64,000 nucleotides of DNA from Mesorhizobium sp. AR07 (GCF_024746815.1 NZ_CP080527.1:124001-188000), one strand, 5' to 3'. Positions 1 through 8,820 are shown, numbered from the stretch's first letter. Notes: generated from the letters alone by a model not told the origin. Translations and numbers: made by a program.

Positions 1-197
1 GCTAAGGTGGGCGCTACCGCAACTGTCAGGAAAAGAATAAGCCGTCCCCATGCGAATTGCTTATGTTGGCTGGACATCGTTCCCGACCGAGTGTGGCTGT
101 CAGGCTCAATATAGGTCGAAGGGTCTCGAGGCTCTCCCACCCCGTTTCTGACTTGCAATGACATACACGATGTCCAATTTTCACAGGGAGGAACACA

Positions 198-1256
198 TTA
201 GGGAATGGAAAAACGAGCTGCCAGAGAGGCCGGATCAATAGTATCAATGCAGACCGAATTGCAGCTAACGTGGGAGGCTCGAGCCGCCGCGTAAATACGC
301 ATCGTTTGAATGGCAGCGTCGATTCCCGAAATCGGAGGATGATCCCCCAACGCATCGTCCATCGCGCTCTGGGCATAGCCAAGAACAGCCTGTTCGCCAT
401 TATGCCGCCAGAGAATATCGTTTGGATCTAGTGCAGTGGCACTGGGGGAGAAAGGAGATGCAAACAACGGCGTTCCGTAACGAGCAAGCGGGCGGTCCAA
501 ATCTGCTCCGCGACGTCGGCGAAGTGTCCAAGGACCGAACTCTTCGGTCCAAGTCAGTTCGCCCTTTGAGAAAGAAATCGCTGCTCCCCCCATAAACCCA
601 ACATCATCACGGGTGTCAATAAAAGCAGACGCTCCATTTTCATAAACAATCATTAAACTTGCGCCCGGATCATTAAAACGCATCCCACGCGGATTGTCGG
701 CGGGCTGGGTTTCGGTAGCAAAGACATGGGTCGCTCTTGCATCGATCAGCGTGTTCGCCAGATCTATCCAATGGGTGCCGACGCAGCCCAGTGCCCCCCC
801 GCCAAATCGTAACGTAACAGTTTTAATATCGCCCATCTCCTCCTTCAGATGACGTACGCGCGCGTAGGCGTCGCAATAGCGTCTCCCATGATTGACTATG
901 ACGCGAACGCCTTTGTCCTCCGATCGGAGCTTGATATCGATTGCTTCATCAACGGATTGAGAGACAGGCTTCTCAATTACGATGCGCCTGAAGCCAAGGC
1001 CGATTGCCTCTATCGCGAGCCTATGATGAAGGTCTGCCGTAGTGGCAATGACGAGGAGATCCACATTATCGGACGGAAGCTCTGCGAGACTGTCGCAGCG
1101 AAGCGAAGCAAGATCAGGATTCAACTGGATTGCATGCGGCTTGGCGGAGGGATCAACAAGTCCCACGATAGTGCACCTACGACGTAGCGCTGCAGTGACG
1201 TGGCGCGCGCCCATCAGACCGAGCCCAACCACCGCCACTCGTGCACCCTCTACCAC
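198..1256 (-). CDS. Gfo/Idh/MocA-family NAD(P)-dependent oxidoreductase (second of a pair)
   Basis: The N-terminus has a Rossmann dinucleotide-binding motif (VGLGLMG) and about 90 residues later the family EKP motif (VIEKPVSQS), where the lysine is the usual catalytic residue. The C-terminal half matches the alpha/beta substrate domain of the family (GTHWIDLANTL). These enzymes oxidise or reduce sugar hydroxyls or related groups in the cytoplasm; the substrate cannot be read from sequence. The frame is open up to 1394 (TTG), but that would put about 50 extra residues before the Rossmann fold, so I prefer the GTG at 1256. The start is uncertain. It follows a related oxidoreductase gene on the same strand and is probably co-transcribed with it. 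Confidence 0.8.
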   Translation of the reverse strand: MVEGARVAVVGLGLMGARHVTAALRRRCTIVGLVDPSAKPHAIQLNPDLASLRCDSLAELPSDNVDLLVIATTADLHHRLAIEAIGLGFRRIVIEKPVSQSVDEAIDIKLRSEDKGVRVIVNHGRRYCDAYARVRHLKEEMGDIKTVTLRFGGGALGCVGTHWIDLANTLIDARATHVFATETQPADNPRGMRFNDPGASLMIVYENGASAFIDTRDDVGFMGGAAISFSKGELTWTEEFGPWTLRRRRGADLDRPLARYGTPLFASPFSPSATALDPNDILWRHNGEQAVLGYAQSAMDDALGDHPPISGIDAAIQTMRIYAAARASHVSCNSVCIDTIDPASLAARFSIP

Positions 1257-1348
1257 CGGGGGACTGCCGACCCGGCGGTGGTCAGGGCCACCTATTCCTG
1301 CGAGAACTGAAGAGTGCGATGCAACGTCTATTTTTAGGATCTGAGAGG

Positions 1349-2320
1349 TCACAGGGGATATCCAAAGACTGTTGCGAGATGACGAAGGTGCCAAGCTTGA
1401 TATGCAGCTGTGGCCAAGCGGGCTGCAGGGTCGCCTGAGAGGAAAGCCTCAACCTGTCCCTTGAGACCAGGTTTGAGATTGGAGTCATCCCTATACAATA
1501 ACGGCACATCTTGCTCGGCGACTGACGGCCCTTCGACCATCTTCAAAGTCTCAAGCGGCATCAGTATGTACCGTCGCCGAGGAACACTCATCGCAATGCG
1601 CCAGCGTCCCACCGAGGCGTAGTTGCCGTGGTATACATAACGTGTTCCTGTTGATGTAAGACCGCTTCCCACGAATACCGAGTGCCCTGGATGCCATGCA
1701 ATCGCAGGATCCACCGGCTGGGACGCGACGGTGTGTAGCTCGACGGAACGGCCACAGAGATAGAAGAGAAGATCGAAGACATGAGAGGCATTGGCATAGC
1801 CCCAGCGCGCCTTAATTGCTGCGTTGGTGTCAAGCGATTCGATTCGCGGAACCGGTTCGTCGAATTCAATGCTTGCGGAGAGAACCGATCCTTCTTCGGC
1901 CAATCGATTGCGGAGCGTATTTACGCTCGCCAAAAAACGGCGATTGTAACCAACGAAGACGGAGGTCACTCCGCTAGCTATACGCGGATGCCGAAATATT
2001 GCCTCCATCTCAGCCGCCTCAAGCGCGCCCGGCTTTTCCACGAGAATCTGAGGACATATATCAGCGAGAAGCGCCGTAAGCGGGGCAAGGGTATCAACGG
2101 GGGTCGCGACAATGGCAAAGCTAGGCATAGCAACTTCGCCACGGAATGCTATGCGTACGGCGTGGCCCACTCCATCCGAGATACCATCGCAACCGAAGTC
2201 GCGCGCAAAGACCGCAGTTCGCTCAACGTCCCTTCCGACAACAGTAAACGGTATATCTATATTTTTAAGGACCAAGGCGTAATCGCGCGCCATGGGACCA
2301 GTTCCGACAAGCCAAAGCAT
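1349..2320 (-). CDS. Gfo/Idh/MocA-family oxidoreductase (first of a pair)
   Basis: A 323-residue protein starting directly with a Rossmann motif (LVGTGPMA) and carrying an EKP motif (ILVEKPGAL) near residue 95, then a domain with YNRRF and SHVFDLLFYL that fits the substrate-binding half of the family. The ATG at 2320 lies immediately before the nucleotide-binding fold, so the start is well supported. The gene downstream on the same strand belongs to the same family but is clearly diverged, so this is an old pair and not a recent duplication. Such pairs occur in nucleotide-sugar or unusual-sugar pathways, but no other pathway gene is in view. The substrate is unknown. Confidence 0.8.
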   Translation of the reverse strand: MLWLVGTGPMARDYALVLKNIDIPFTVVGRDVERTAVFARDFGCDGISDGVGHAVRIAFRGEVAMPSFAIVATPVDTLAPLTALLADICPQILVEKPGALEAAEMEAIFRHPRIASGVTSVFVGYNRRFLASVNTLRNRLAEEGSVLSASIEFDEPVPRIESLDTNAAIKARWGYANASHVFDLLFYLCGRSVELHTVASQPVDPAIAWHPGHSVFVGSGLTSTGTRYVYHGNYASVGRWRIAMSVPRRRYILMPLETLKMVEGPSVAEQDVPLLYRDDSNLKPGLKGQVEAFLSGDPAARLATAAYQAWHLRHLATVFGYPL

Positions 2321-2371
2321 GGATTAATTACGCCACTTTTCAAGTGACCCTTTTCTTGCCCATCGCTGCAT

Positions 2372-2719
2372 TTATGAAAGGCTTTCTGACCCGCGCGCCA
2401 TGCGGTACGGCGCCGACGGCCTGACGTCGAAGAGTCCGGCCGAGCAATCGGCGGCATGAAGGTGGGTCATGCTCATCCGTCGATCAAAATACGCCGCCGC
2501 AAGCGTGAGCTTCCCGAAAAAGTCTCCCACGCGTCGACCATAAATCTTCGTAAGCGGCACACTATCCAGCTGGTCATCCCAGTTCTCCCCCCTGGTTTCG
2601 AAGTACTGATCCGTAACCCGTTTGGTGCATTCGAGCAGAAATCGGCTGCACTGAGATACGCATACGTCTACGCGTTCCGATCGGCGTCCTGTCCCATTCG
2701 TGCTCCCATCCGACAACAC
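2372..2719 (-). CDS. Possible remnant upstream of the oxidoreductases
   Basis: An open frame of 115 codons on the same strand as the two oxidoreductases. The stretch from residue about 30 to 95 (CTKRVTDQYF, KIYGRRVGDFF, KLTLAAAYFD) has protein-like composition, but I do not recognise a family. It could be the tail of a gene of the same operon that has lost its start, or a spurious frame. No convincing ribosome-binding site was seen. Confidence 0.25.
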   Translation of the reverse strand: MLSDGSTNGTGRRSERVDVCVSQCSRFLLECTKRVTDQYFETRGENWDDQLDSVPLTKIYGRRVGDFFGKLTLAAAYFDRRMSMTHLHAADCSAGLFDVRPSAPYRMARGSESLS

Positions 2720-3093
2720 AAGAGAACGTCGTGGGCCATAGAGTTGGGAAACTGCTAGTCGCGACTACTCACGGACAATACTTCGAACATGTCGGATTCA
2801 TGTAAAGAATACACGAAGTCCTGACTCACAGATAACCAACGCTTATTACGTGTAGCTAATGTTGTTACGTGATACCCAAAGCCATTCTCGCGTCGATGCT
2901 TACACTTTCGATTGCGCCGGGGTTATGGCAATCAAGATTTGCTAAGTCAAGCTTGTTTCGAACAAGATAATATGAGATTTGTGTGCCGCCTAAATTGCCG
3001 CCATGTCCTTACTGCTATCGGCAAAAAGCAATCGAGAAAGAGATAAGTATTACAATTGCATTTCATGGGTGAAGTACTTATTTCTTCGATTCC
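2720..3093. other. Non-coding stretch left of the IS701-type transposase
   Basis: No gene is supported here. It is more AT-rich than its surroundings and probably includes the left end of the IS701-type element. A GTTACGTGA string near 2865 weakly resembles the reverse complement of GTTATCGTGA near 4585, and these could be degenerate terminal repeats. I could not fix the ends. Confidence 0.3.
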
Positions 3094-3123
3094 GTGACGG
3101 GCGGCCAAAAGGGGTTATTGGCG

Positions 3124-4437
3124 ATGGTTCAATCGATTGAAACGACATTCGAGATATGGGCCTCGTCACTACGCGAGGTGAAGGCCCGGATCAGCGGGCT
3201 TTTCCCTCAGGAACGCGTGGCGATTTCGGCAGGACTGTTCCTAGAAGGCCTGCTCCGGGACGAGCATCGCAAGACCGGTTGGATGCGAGCCGAGGCTGCG
3301 GGTGACCCCGGGCCGTGGCGCCAACAGGCCATTCTCGGAAGGGCAAAATGGGACGCAGACGCCTTACGCGACATCGTGCGCGAATACGCGCTTGAAACGC
3401 TGGCCGACAACGAAGCGGTCCTCGTGATCGACGAGACGGGTTTCATCAAGCAAGGCAACACTTCGTGCGGAGTAGCGCGGCAGGTCGACGGCTCGACTGG
3501 CAAGATAGCCAACTGCCAGATCGGCGTGTTTGCGGCCTATGCATCCAGGCACGGGCATGCTTTCGTTGATCGCGCGCTGTATCTTCCGAGGGCCTGGACG
3601 GATGACCCTGCCCGCTTGGCGCGGACCCAGGTGCCTGCCGGCAAGACTTTCGCAACAAAGTCCCGCCTGGCACTGGATATGATCGCACGCACCGTCGCTG
3701 CCGACGTACCCTTAAGCTGGGTAGCCACTGACCGCATCTACGCTAGCGTCGACATCGAAATGACCCTGCGAGGCCGGTGCAAGGGCTATGTGCTCGCCGT
3801 TAACGCTAACCATCATTTCGCTTCCCGAAATCGCTTCTTCCCATTAGGCGGCACGGCCGAAGATATCGCAGGGAATCTCGACCCCTCCCTCTGGCGGAGC
3901 TTGCCCCAAGGAGAGGCGCTCCAGGGCTCGGAATCATGGGCTTACTGCCCGTTCACTGACTTGGACGTCGCGGAATACGATAAAACGCGCTCCGGGCTCT
4001 GGACGCCAGGGCTCTTGATCCGACGCGATGCGAACCACGCTCTCTGCTACTTTTCAACCTGGTCTCCAGCGGGAACCGAGATCGAAACACTGGTCGCAGT
4101 GCAGCAATGTTGCAGGATTATCGAGGAAGGCCTTCGCACGGCGAAGAACGAACTGGGCCTCGACCATAACGAAACCCGCTCTTGGCACGGATGGCATCGC
4201 CACGTCTCGATGGTCATGCTCGCATTCGCGATGGTGTCGACCGTTCGTCACAAGGCAAGCCACGAGTCCCCGGGAGCGGTCGGAAGGCTCATGGGGACTA
4301 GTCGCCGATTCGAACGCCTGCTGAGGACTCCCAGGAAGCCGAAACCGGGATCGCTCGGGGCCGTCGCCGCCCTCCCACGGCAAGATCATTCCAGTGAATG
4401 TCGCCGCAAGCCCTTCCCGCCGGTCGAAAAGCAATAG
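3124..4437 (+). CDS. IS701-family DDE transposase
   Basis: The protein has the IS701/DDE_5 layout: the first catalytic Asp in IDETGFIKQG, the middle region with VATDRIYA, and the Glu-containing block IEEGLRTAKNELGLDHNETRSW followed by GWHRHVSMVMLAFAM, which is diagnostic for the family. The frame is open from 3094, but the ATG at 3124 (MVQSIE) gives the usual start. The last 60 residues (after VRHKA) do not resemble the normal C-terminus, so the copy may be frameshifted or end-truncated, and activity is doubtful. It separates the oxidoreductase pair from the adenosine-kinase remnant. Confidence 0.85.
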   Translation: MVQSIETTFEIWASSLREVKARISGLFPQERVAISAGLFLEGLLRDEHRKTGWMRAEAAGDPGPWRQQAILGRAKWDADALRDIVREYALETLADNEAVLVIDETGFIKQGNTSCGVARQVDGSTGKIANCQIGVFAAYASRHGHAFVDRALYLPRAWTDDPARLARTQVPAGKTFATKSRLALDMIARTVAADVPLSWVATDRIYASVDIEMTLRGRCKGYVLAVNANHHFASRNRFFPLGGTAEDIAGNLDPSLWRSLPQGEALQGSESWAYCPFTDLDVAEYDKTRSGLWTPGLLIRRDANHALCYFSTWSPAGTEIETLVAVQQCCRIIEEGLRTAKNELGLDHNETRSWHGWHRHVSMVMLAFAMVSTVRHKASHESPGAVGRLMGTSRRFERLLRTPRKPKPGSLGAVAALPRQDHSSECRRKPFPPVEKQ

Positions 4438-4926
4438 TAACGTGAGGTTCAAACCTGAAATTATCCGTGAAAAGGAGCTCTCAGCCGCCATTCGAATCGA
4501 GGCCGGAAGGCCGGATTCGCCTGGATCGGCAGAAATGAAGAGATGGTCATGCGACAAAATGCCGTAACCGGTGTGCCCCAGTTCACGATAACGACCTGGC
4601 CGAGGGCGACGCTACTAAACGCTCGCGGAGTCGGGTTTGTGACTTGGGCGACGTTCGGTCATCCTTTGGGAGCAAACCGTTTGGGGCTGGGATTCCAGTG
4701 AAACAGTCCAGAAAGTTCGAGAACTTCACTACAGCTGAGCTTAGCGTCGAGCCTTCCTTAGCTGAATCAAAAGCAACCACCGTGCACCGGACGAAAACGC
4801 ACGTGCCTGCCTTTTCGAGCTCAAACACACTGAGAGCCTGCGAAGGCTGGGCCGCGAACCTGCCGTTTACCTCAGACAGCCTTCAGCACCCCTGCTTGCT
4901 CGGTCTCGCGGCAGCGGTAGCTGTCG
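4438..4926. other. Region right of the IS701 transposase without a recognised gene
   Basis: It contains the presumed right end of the IS701-type element (GTTATCGTGA on the reverse strand near 4585) and short open frames on both strands with no recognisable product. Confidence 0.3.
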
Positions 4927-5363
4927 TGCGGGCGGGTCCCACAGATAACCCACGAAATGGGTGATCTTGGTGATCTTGGCGCCCGAAGCCTTGTCGGCCT
5001 CGCCATCCCACGGTCCGGGCTCGAGGCAAGCGCCCAGATATGTGTTCATCGAGCGCGCCGTCGGAGGCTCGCCCTTGAGTGTTTTGGGGTCGAAAGCGAC
5101 GCCCTGGGCATGGATGTCGTGTGCACAGATTTCGCCGAGCAGATCGTTGGAGACCTTGCCGAAGCTGGCGACGTCTGCCGCCGTGTTACCGCGCTGCCGC
5201 GGGAGGCTTTGATCGCCGGGCCCAAGCGGCTGTAGAGCAGTTCGGCGCGCTCCGTGTCGATCAGGTTCATGATGATGCCGTTGGTCTCGAGGAATTCCTC
5301 GTCGGACTGGGCGATGACGTCGACAATGGCATTGCTGATGCAAGGCACGTCATAATCCGGCAT
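4927..5363 (-). pseudogene. Adenosine kinase (PfkB family) N-terminal remnant
   Basis: Two frames together read like the first third of a rhizobial adenosine/ribokinase-type kinase. The start MPDYDVPCISNAIVD, then AQSDEEFLETNGIIMNLIDTERAELL, is in one frame. SFGKVSNDLLGEI, HAQGVAFDPKTLKGEPPTARSMNTYLGAC and GYLWDPPA are in another. Pieces expected between them (the GGSAGNT...AAFFG and VTPDGER segments) are missing or shortened, so there are internal deletions plus at least one frameshift. The C-terminal two thirds, including the catalytic Asp region, is absent. It is non-functional as a kinase and looks like a captured and decaying copy of a housekeeping gene. Confidence 0.75.
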
Positions 5364-5515
5364 CAATGTCTCCGCCAAAAACCAGCGGGCTTCTTACCCC
5401 GCCGGCCAGGAATGGGTCTAGCGATTCGTTGGGTTCTCGTTCACGAAAGATGCGGTCCATGGAGTTCTTTCGTTTCGGAATTTTGGTAATTGGTCCTAGC
5501 GAGGAAAGCAGGGCG

Positions 5516-5710
5516 ATGGAAAGTTTCAAGGTCGAAAAGATGGACGGCACGAAGATCATCCGTAGCGTGTCTGTCGAGGCACAGAGCCATGTTCACGCAG
5601 TGGTGAAAGCGATCCCGCGACCGCTCAAGCCTGGTCGAGTACCCGGTAGGCCGTGGATACGCGTTACCGACTCTGATCGTATGTCCAGAGAGTTTTCCAG
5701 CGGAGACTAG
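5516..5710 (+). CDS. Small conserved-type hypothetical protein (64 aa)
   Basis: Starts MESFKVEKMDGTKIIRSVSVEAQS and ends with a basic/proline stretch (PGRVPGRPWIRVTDSDRMSREF). The order of features resembles short rhizobial proteins of unknown function, but I cannot name a family. GAGGAAAG lies about 12 bases before the ATG. Cytoplasmic by composition. The function is unknown. Confidence 0.45.
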   Translation: MESFKVEKMDGTKIIRSVSVEAQSHVHAVVKAIPRPLKPGRVPGRPWIRVTDSDRMSREFSSGD

Positions 5711-5718
5711 ACCGAGCC

Positions 5719-5910
5719 ATGTTGCTCCCCTCGCTCATGAGCTTATCGATATTGTTGCTATTGTCGTGTGGAATGCTGACGCTTGGAGGAAAGCGCGGTT
5801 ACGATTTGTTCGACGATGGGAAATCGGGCCGAAGCGGAGATGAGACGTGTGTGTTCTGGATCGTCATAACAGTCTTCGCGATAGGATTTGCCACTTGGTG
5901 GAGAGTCTAG
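5719..5910 (+). CDS. Small putative membrane protein (63 aa)
   Basis: Two hydrophobic segments (residues about 2-22, LLPSLMSLSILLLLSCGML, and 45-60, VFWIVITVFAIGFATWW) flank a charged central loop containing GYDLFDDGKSG. It lies 8 bases after the preceding small gene in the same direction, which could make a two-gene unit. No family recognised. Confidence 0.4.
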   Translation: MLLPSLMSLSILLLLSCGMLTLGGKRGYDLFDDGKSGRSGDETCVFWIVITVFAIGFATWWRV

Positions 5911-6070
5911 TATCCTCAGAACGTAGCAGTCATTTTACTTTTTCGAATGATATACCATCCCATTGGAGAAATATTCTCTGACCATCTTGCCGCCGACTGG
6001 AAAAGATGAGACGATAGGCAATGAGATTGGGGCAAGCAGACCATTTTTGGGCAGGAGTTTGGAGGGGAAA

Positions 6071-6325
6071 ATGTATTTTCCAAGGTTTTTAGTTAGCGCG
6101 ACAGTTGTATTGGCAGGTCTTCTGATTTGGACATATTATGTGACCGGATCGTGTTGGTACTCATTGATTTGGACTGCACTCGGCGCTTTGGTGCTGCAAC
6201 TTGGATACTTTCTGGCTGTTGGTTTCCTCATTTTTCGCAGCGGCGCGGCAAAACTGGAACAATTATCTGCAAGAGACGAAGAACGCGTCAACCTATTTGA
6301 CGGGACGGGATCGTTGTTCCATTAA
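6071..6325 (+). CDS. exoX: ExoX-like exopolysaccharide production repressor
   Basis: A short inner-membrane protein with two membrane-spanning segments (FLVSATVVLAGLLIWTYYV and LIWTALGALVLQLGYFLAVGFLIF), the TGSCWYSLI linker between them, and a short charged tail. This is the layout of rhizobial ExoX/PsiA-type peptides, which lower exopolysaccharide synthesis, probably by acting on ExoY-type priming glycosyltransferases at the membrane. The frame is open from 5963, but the ATG at 6071, 3 bases after a GAGGGGA ribosome-binding site, fits the family start. No exo biosynthesis gene is nearby, so it would act on a target elsewhere. Identification rests on the membrane core pattern. Confidence 0.6.
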   Translation: MYFPRFLVSATVVLAGLLIWTYYVTGSCWYSLIWTALGALVLQLGYFLAVGFLIFRSGAAKLEQLSARDEERVNLFDGTGSLFH

Positions 6326-6391
6326 ATTGAAAATCCGATGTCACACCTGATCTTCCGGGAAATCCACCCACTCGATCCAGGAGTTACGATC

Positions 6392-6815
6392 ATGCGCAAC
6401 TACGTGCTCGGAGTGAGCCTGCTTGGCCTGACCGCCTTGGCCGGTCTTGCGGCGGTACAGACCGCAGTGCCACAGGCCATCAATGTCACGGCCCAATGCA
6501 CCACCGACGCCACCGGTCTCAATGGCCGTCGAGCCGCGTGCGACAGCCAGGTGCAGAGGATCACGGCCCCGCACGGCTATGTACTTGCCAAGGAGACGGC
6601 AAAGGGCGGCCTGAGCTCTGGCAACGACTCGGAATAGGAATGTCGCGTCCGGTTCACCGAACAATATCGAGGTGATCCCCGGCCTGCCGCAGCCGCGGAG
6701 TATCGAATTGCAGATGCATGCCCGTTCGCCGAGTGGCCACGCTTCCGACTGGGGCTGGGCGGTCTGCTCCTACAGCGTGAACATGATCCCGCTACCGCCC
6801 AAGGCAGCCAGCTAA
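6392..6815 (+). pseudogene. Secreted hypothetical protein, interrupted by a stop and a frameshift
   Basis: The gene starts MRNYVLGVSLLGLTALAGLAAV, a signal peptide, and continues to SGNDSE where an in-frame TAG occurs at 6635. Directly after the stop the same frame reads ECRVRFTE. Then a different frame continues as NIEVIPGLPQPRSIELQMHARSPSGHASDWGWAVCSY up to a TAA at 6813. Joined, these give an exported protein of about 135 residues with several cysteines. The short repeat GAA-TAG-GAA at the lesion suggests a small duplication. The function is unknown. Confidence 0.6.
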
Positions 6816-6991
6816 CCCCCTGCTCGCGGGGCAAGGGGCGCTGCCTACGGGACGGAGTGTCGGCTGCGCTCCGTCCCACAATCATTAGTTCCTGATCAGA
6901 CGTACCACGACCTAAATCATACATTTGCGCTCGATCTGCTACTCTACCGGACCGTCTAAGAAGTACGGCGTGCTGCAGAATGCGGCCACAG

Positions 6992-7102
6992 TTCCATCGC
7001 ATCAGCTGTTCCCTCTGGAGGTTTTAACCTTCACACCTAAAAGGGCCTCGGTTTTCCGCCTTCGTCACTGTCTGCAACGCGGCGCGATCGCCGCTTCAGC
7101 CA
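6992..7102 (+). repeat. Truncated copy of the candidate small-RNA repeat
   Basis: This stretch matches 36283-36420 almost base for base (shared CTCTGGAGGTTTTAACCTTC, CACACCTAA, GGGCCTCGGTTTTCCG, and CTTCGTCACTG onward). It lacks 29 bases that in the other copy supply the 3' arm of the terminator hairpin and its T-run. It lies beyond the end of the nuclease-like gene on the other strand. This copy is likely a non-terminating relic. Confidence 0.6.
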
Positions 7103-7217
7103 ACATCAATGCCCCCGACCGGGCTCAAGGCTGCCACCACCACGCCGGCGGCACACTCCCTCTTGGCCGCTCCGCAATCGCGGAGCGGGTTAGTCCAAGG
7201 TTTCTCATCTTACGGCA

Positions 7218-7739
7218 CTACGCTGCCACAAGGTCTCGCCCGACAGGGTTGAGAACGAAGTTGTTGCGATATTTTTCAAACAAACTCTCAACTTGATCGA
7301 CCCGGAAATAGCGCTCGTCAGCCGTCTTGCTGGTTGGTTTATCCCTGCGCGCGAGGGCGTCGGAAACGTCTCTCGGGATCAGGTAAATTGCCCTGCCATT
7401 TGTTACATCTGGCAGAAGGATAACGATTGCAAGCCAATCGAACTGATCGAAGTCGTCGTAGGTGACGTAGGACGGCCCGTGTTTGAACGTTCGAGATTTT
7501 ACAGACACCCTTTGCGGGGAATGCCCGACTGGCTGAGCGATGACATCATAGCCAGGCCAGTTGTCAGGAACTTTGAGAGCCGGCACTCCGGCAAGGGTCA
7601 ATTCAGCGGCGACCACCATCTCGCAGGCGTCACCCATCTGCTTTGACGTGTACAGTCTCGTTTGCAAGATGATGGAGCCTTCAATGTGAGAGATGTTCTG
7701 GATTTCCGGTCGCCCAACCCAACCGAAGGCGTCGGCCAC
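7218..7739 (-). CDS. PD-(D/E)XK nuclease-like hypothetical protein
   Basis: The core reads GDACEMVVAAELTLAG, then NWPGYDVIAQ...RVSVKSRTF. An early Glu, then Asp, then a beta strand with V-x-V-K matches the PD-(D/E)XK nuclease fold seen in Holliday-junction-resolvase-like and intron-endonuclease-like proteins. The rest (FDWLAIVILLPD, AIYLIPRDVSDALA) fits small single-domain members. The open frame begins with GTG at 7739, overlapping the end of the DUF6946-like gene, but the ATG at 7637 (MGDACEM) is also possible. It is the second gene of a pair with the split DUF6946-like gene. DNA cleavage is inferred from fold only. Confidence 0.6.
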   Translation of the reverse strand: MADAFGWVGRPEIQNISHIEGSIILQTRLYTSKQMGDACEMVVAAELTLAGVPALKVPDNWPGYDVIAQPVGHSPQRVSVKSRTFKHGPSYVTYDDFDQFDWLAIVILLPDVTNGRAIYLIPRDVSDALARRDKPTSKTADERYFRVDQVESLFEKYRNNFVLNPVGRDLVAA

Positions 7740-8007
7740 TTTTCAAAACGATGATGATTGGTTGGTCTGGTCGAGCCGACATGCCGAAAAGGCTGGCAAA
7801 CCGCTCGAAGTCAGCGAACCACATCCGGGAGACGGAGAAGGAATGTACGATCATCGCCGCTTCGTCCGTCTTGAACCGCTTCGCATCCAACAATGCTAAT
7901 GAGGTTCGATGCAGCAGTTGGTAGCGCACGTCCGATGGAGGTACGGCGTCTAAACCCAGCAGATCGCGGATTTGAAGCATGCGAAGTTGCTTGCCAACTG
8001 AGGGTTC
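7681..8007 (-). pseudogene. 3' half of a DUF6946-like gene split by the IS21 element
   Basis: Reading leftward from the insertion point the frame gives PSVGKQLRMLQIRDLLGLDAVPPSDVRYQLLHRT, then AAMIVHSFS, FASLFGM and LGWATGNPEHLSH before the stop. This is the C-terminal half of the protein whose N-terminal half is at 14089-14429. The GGTTC at 8003-8007 is one copy of the target duplication. Removing 8008-14088 plus one GGTTC restores one open frame of 220 codons, reading EWFAEPSVGKQL across the junction. Confidence 0.8.
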
Positions 8008-8156
8008 TGCGTGTTTCGGGTGATGGCGGGCAGTGATTTCGGAGGATGATGGGCGCGCGTTTCGCGCGATGATGGGCAGCATTTTTGCGGGCTCGTAGGC
8101 GGGTCTGGTCGGCAGACTAACGATAGAAGCCCCTTCTGGAATGAGGGAGGGGCGAG

Positions 8157-8795
8157 ATGCCGACGGAACGACTGACCATGCGCCGAATACGGGATGTTTT
8201 GCGATTGAAGTTTGGCCAAGGGCTGAGCGAGCGGGCGATTGCCGCGTCTCTCGGTCTCGGCAAGGGAAGCGTCGGCGCCTATGTCCTGCGGGCGCGGCAG
8301 GCCGGACTGGGCTGGCCCTTGCCGGGCGGTCTTGACGACGACGGTCTGGAGCTCCTTCTGTTTCCGGCGTCGCCGACGGTGCCGGATCCGGATCGCCCGA
8401 TCCCGGATTGGGCAATGATCGATCGAGAACTGCGGCGCCCCGGGGTAACCCGGATGCTGTTGTGGGAAGAATACCGGGCGGCCCATCCCAACGGCTTTGC
8501 CTATACCTGGTTCTGCGTCCACTTCGATGCCTGGAAGGGCCGCGTCCGCCCGACGATGCGGCAGACGCATGTGGGTGGCGAGAAGGTCTTCGTCGACTTC
8601 GCCGGGGACACGATCGACGTGATCGACCCGGTGACTGGCGAGGCGCGGGCGATGAAGCTGTACGTTGCGGCGATGGGGGCCTCGAACCACACCTATGCCG
8701 AGGCCGTCGCCACCGAGGGGCTGGAGGACTGGATCGGCGCCCATGTCCGGATGTTCGCCTTCCTCGGCGGCGTGCCGAAGGTGGTGGTGCCCGAT
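8157..8795 (+). pseudogene. istA: istA 5' part (IS21 transposase), interrupted
   Basis: Starts MPTERLTMRRIRDVLRLKFGQGLSERAIAASLGLGKGSV, the helix-turn-helix of IstA. It continues through LLWEEYRAAHPNGFAYTWFCVHF and the first catalytic segment of the integrase core (EKVFVDFAGDTIDVID). The reading stops matching IstA after GGVPKVVVPD, exactly where the recombinase trio is inserted. The missing continuation NLKAAVVKADRFDPG is found at 12294. Joined, the two parts give a 512-residue IstA of normal length with no frameshift. Confidence 0.9.
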
Positions 8796-8820
8796 TACGT
8801 GCCCGGGCACGTAATCGGGC
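8789..8820. repeat. Perfect 32-bp palindrome at the left junction of the RIT element
   Basis: The arm GCCCGATTACGTGCCC is followed at once by its exact reverse complement. The first bases are still the istA codons for Pro-Asp. Its inner part (TTACGTGCCC/GGGCACGTAA) resembles the TTATGTGCCC core found in both terminal repeats of the trio element, so it is probably a recombinase-binding or crossover structure at the element end. Confidence 0.85.
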
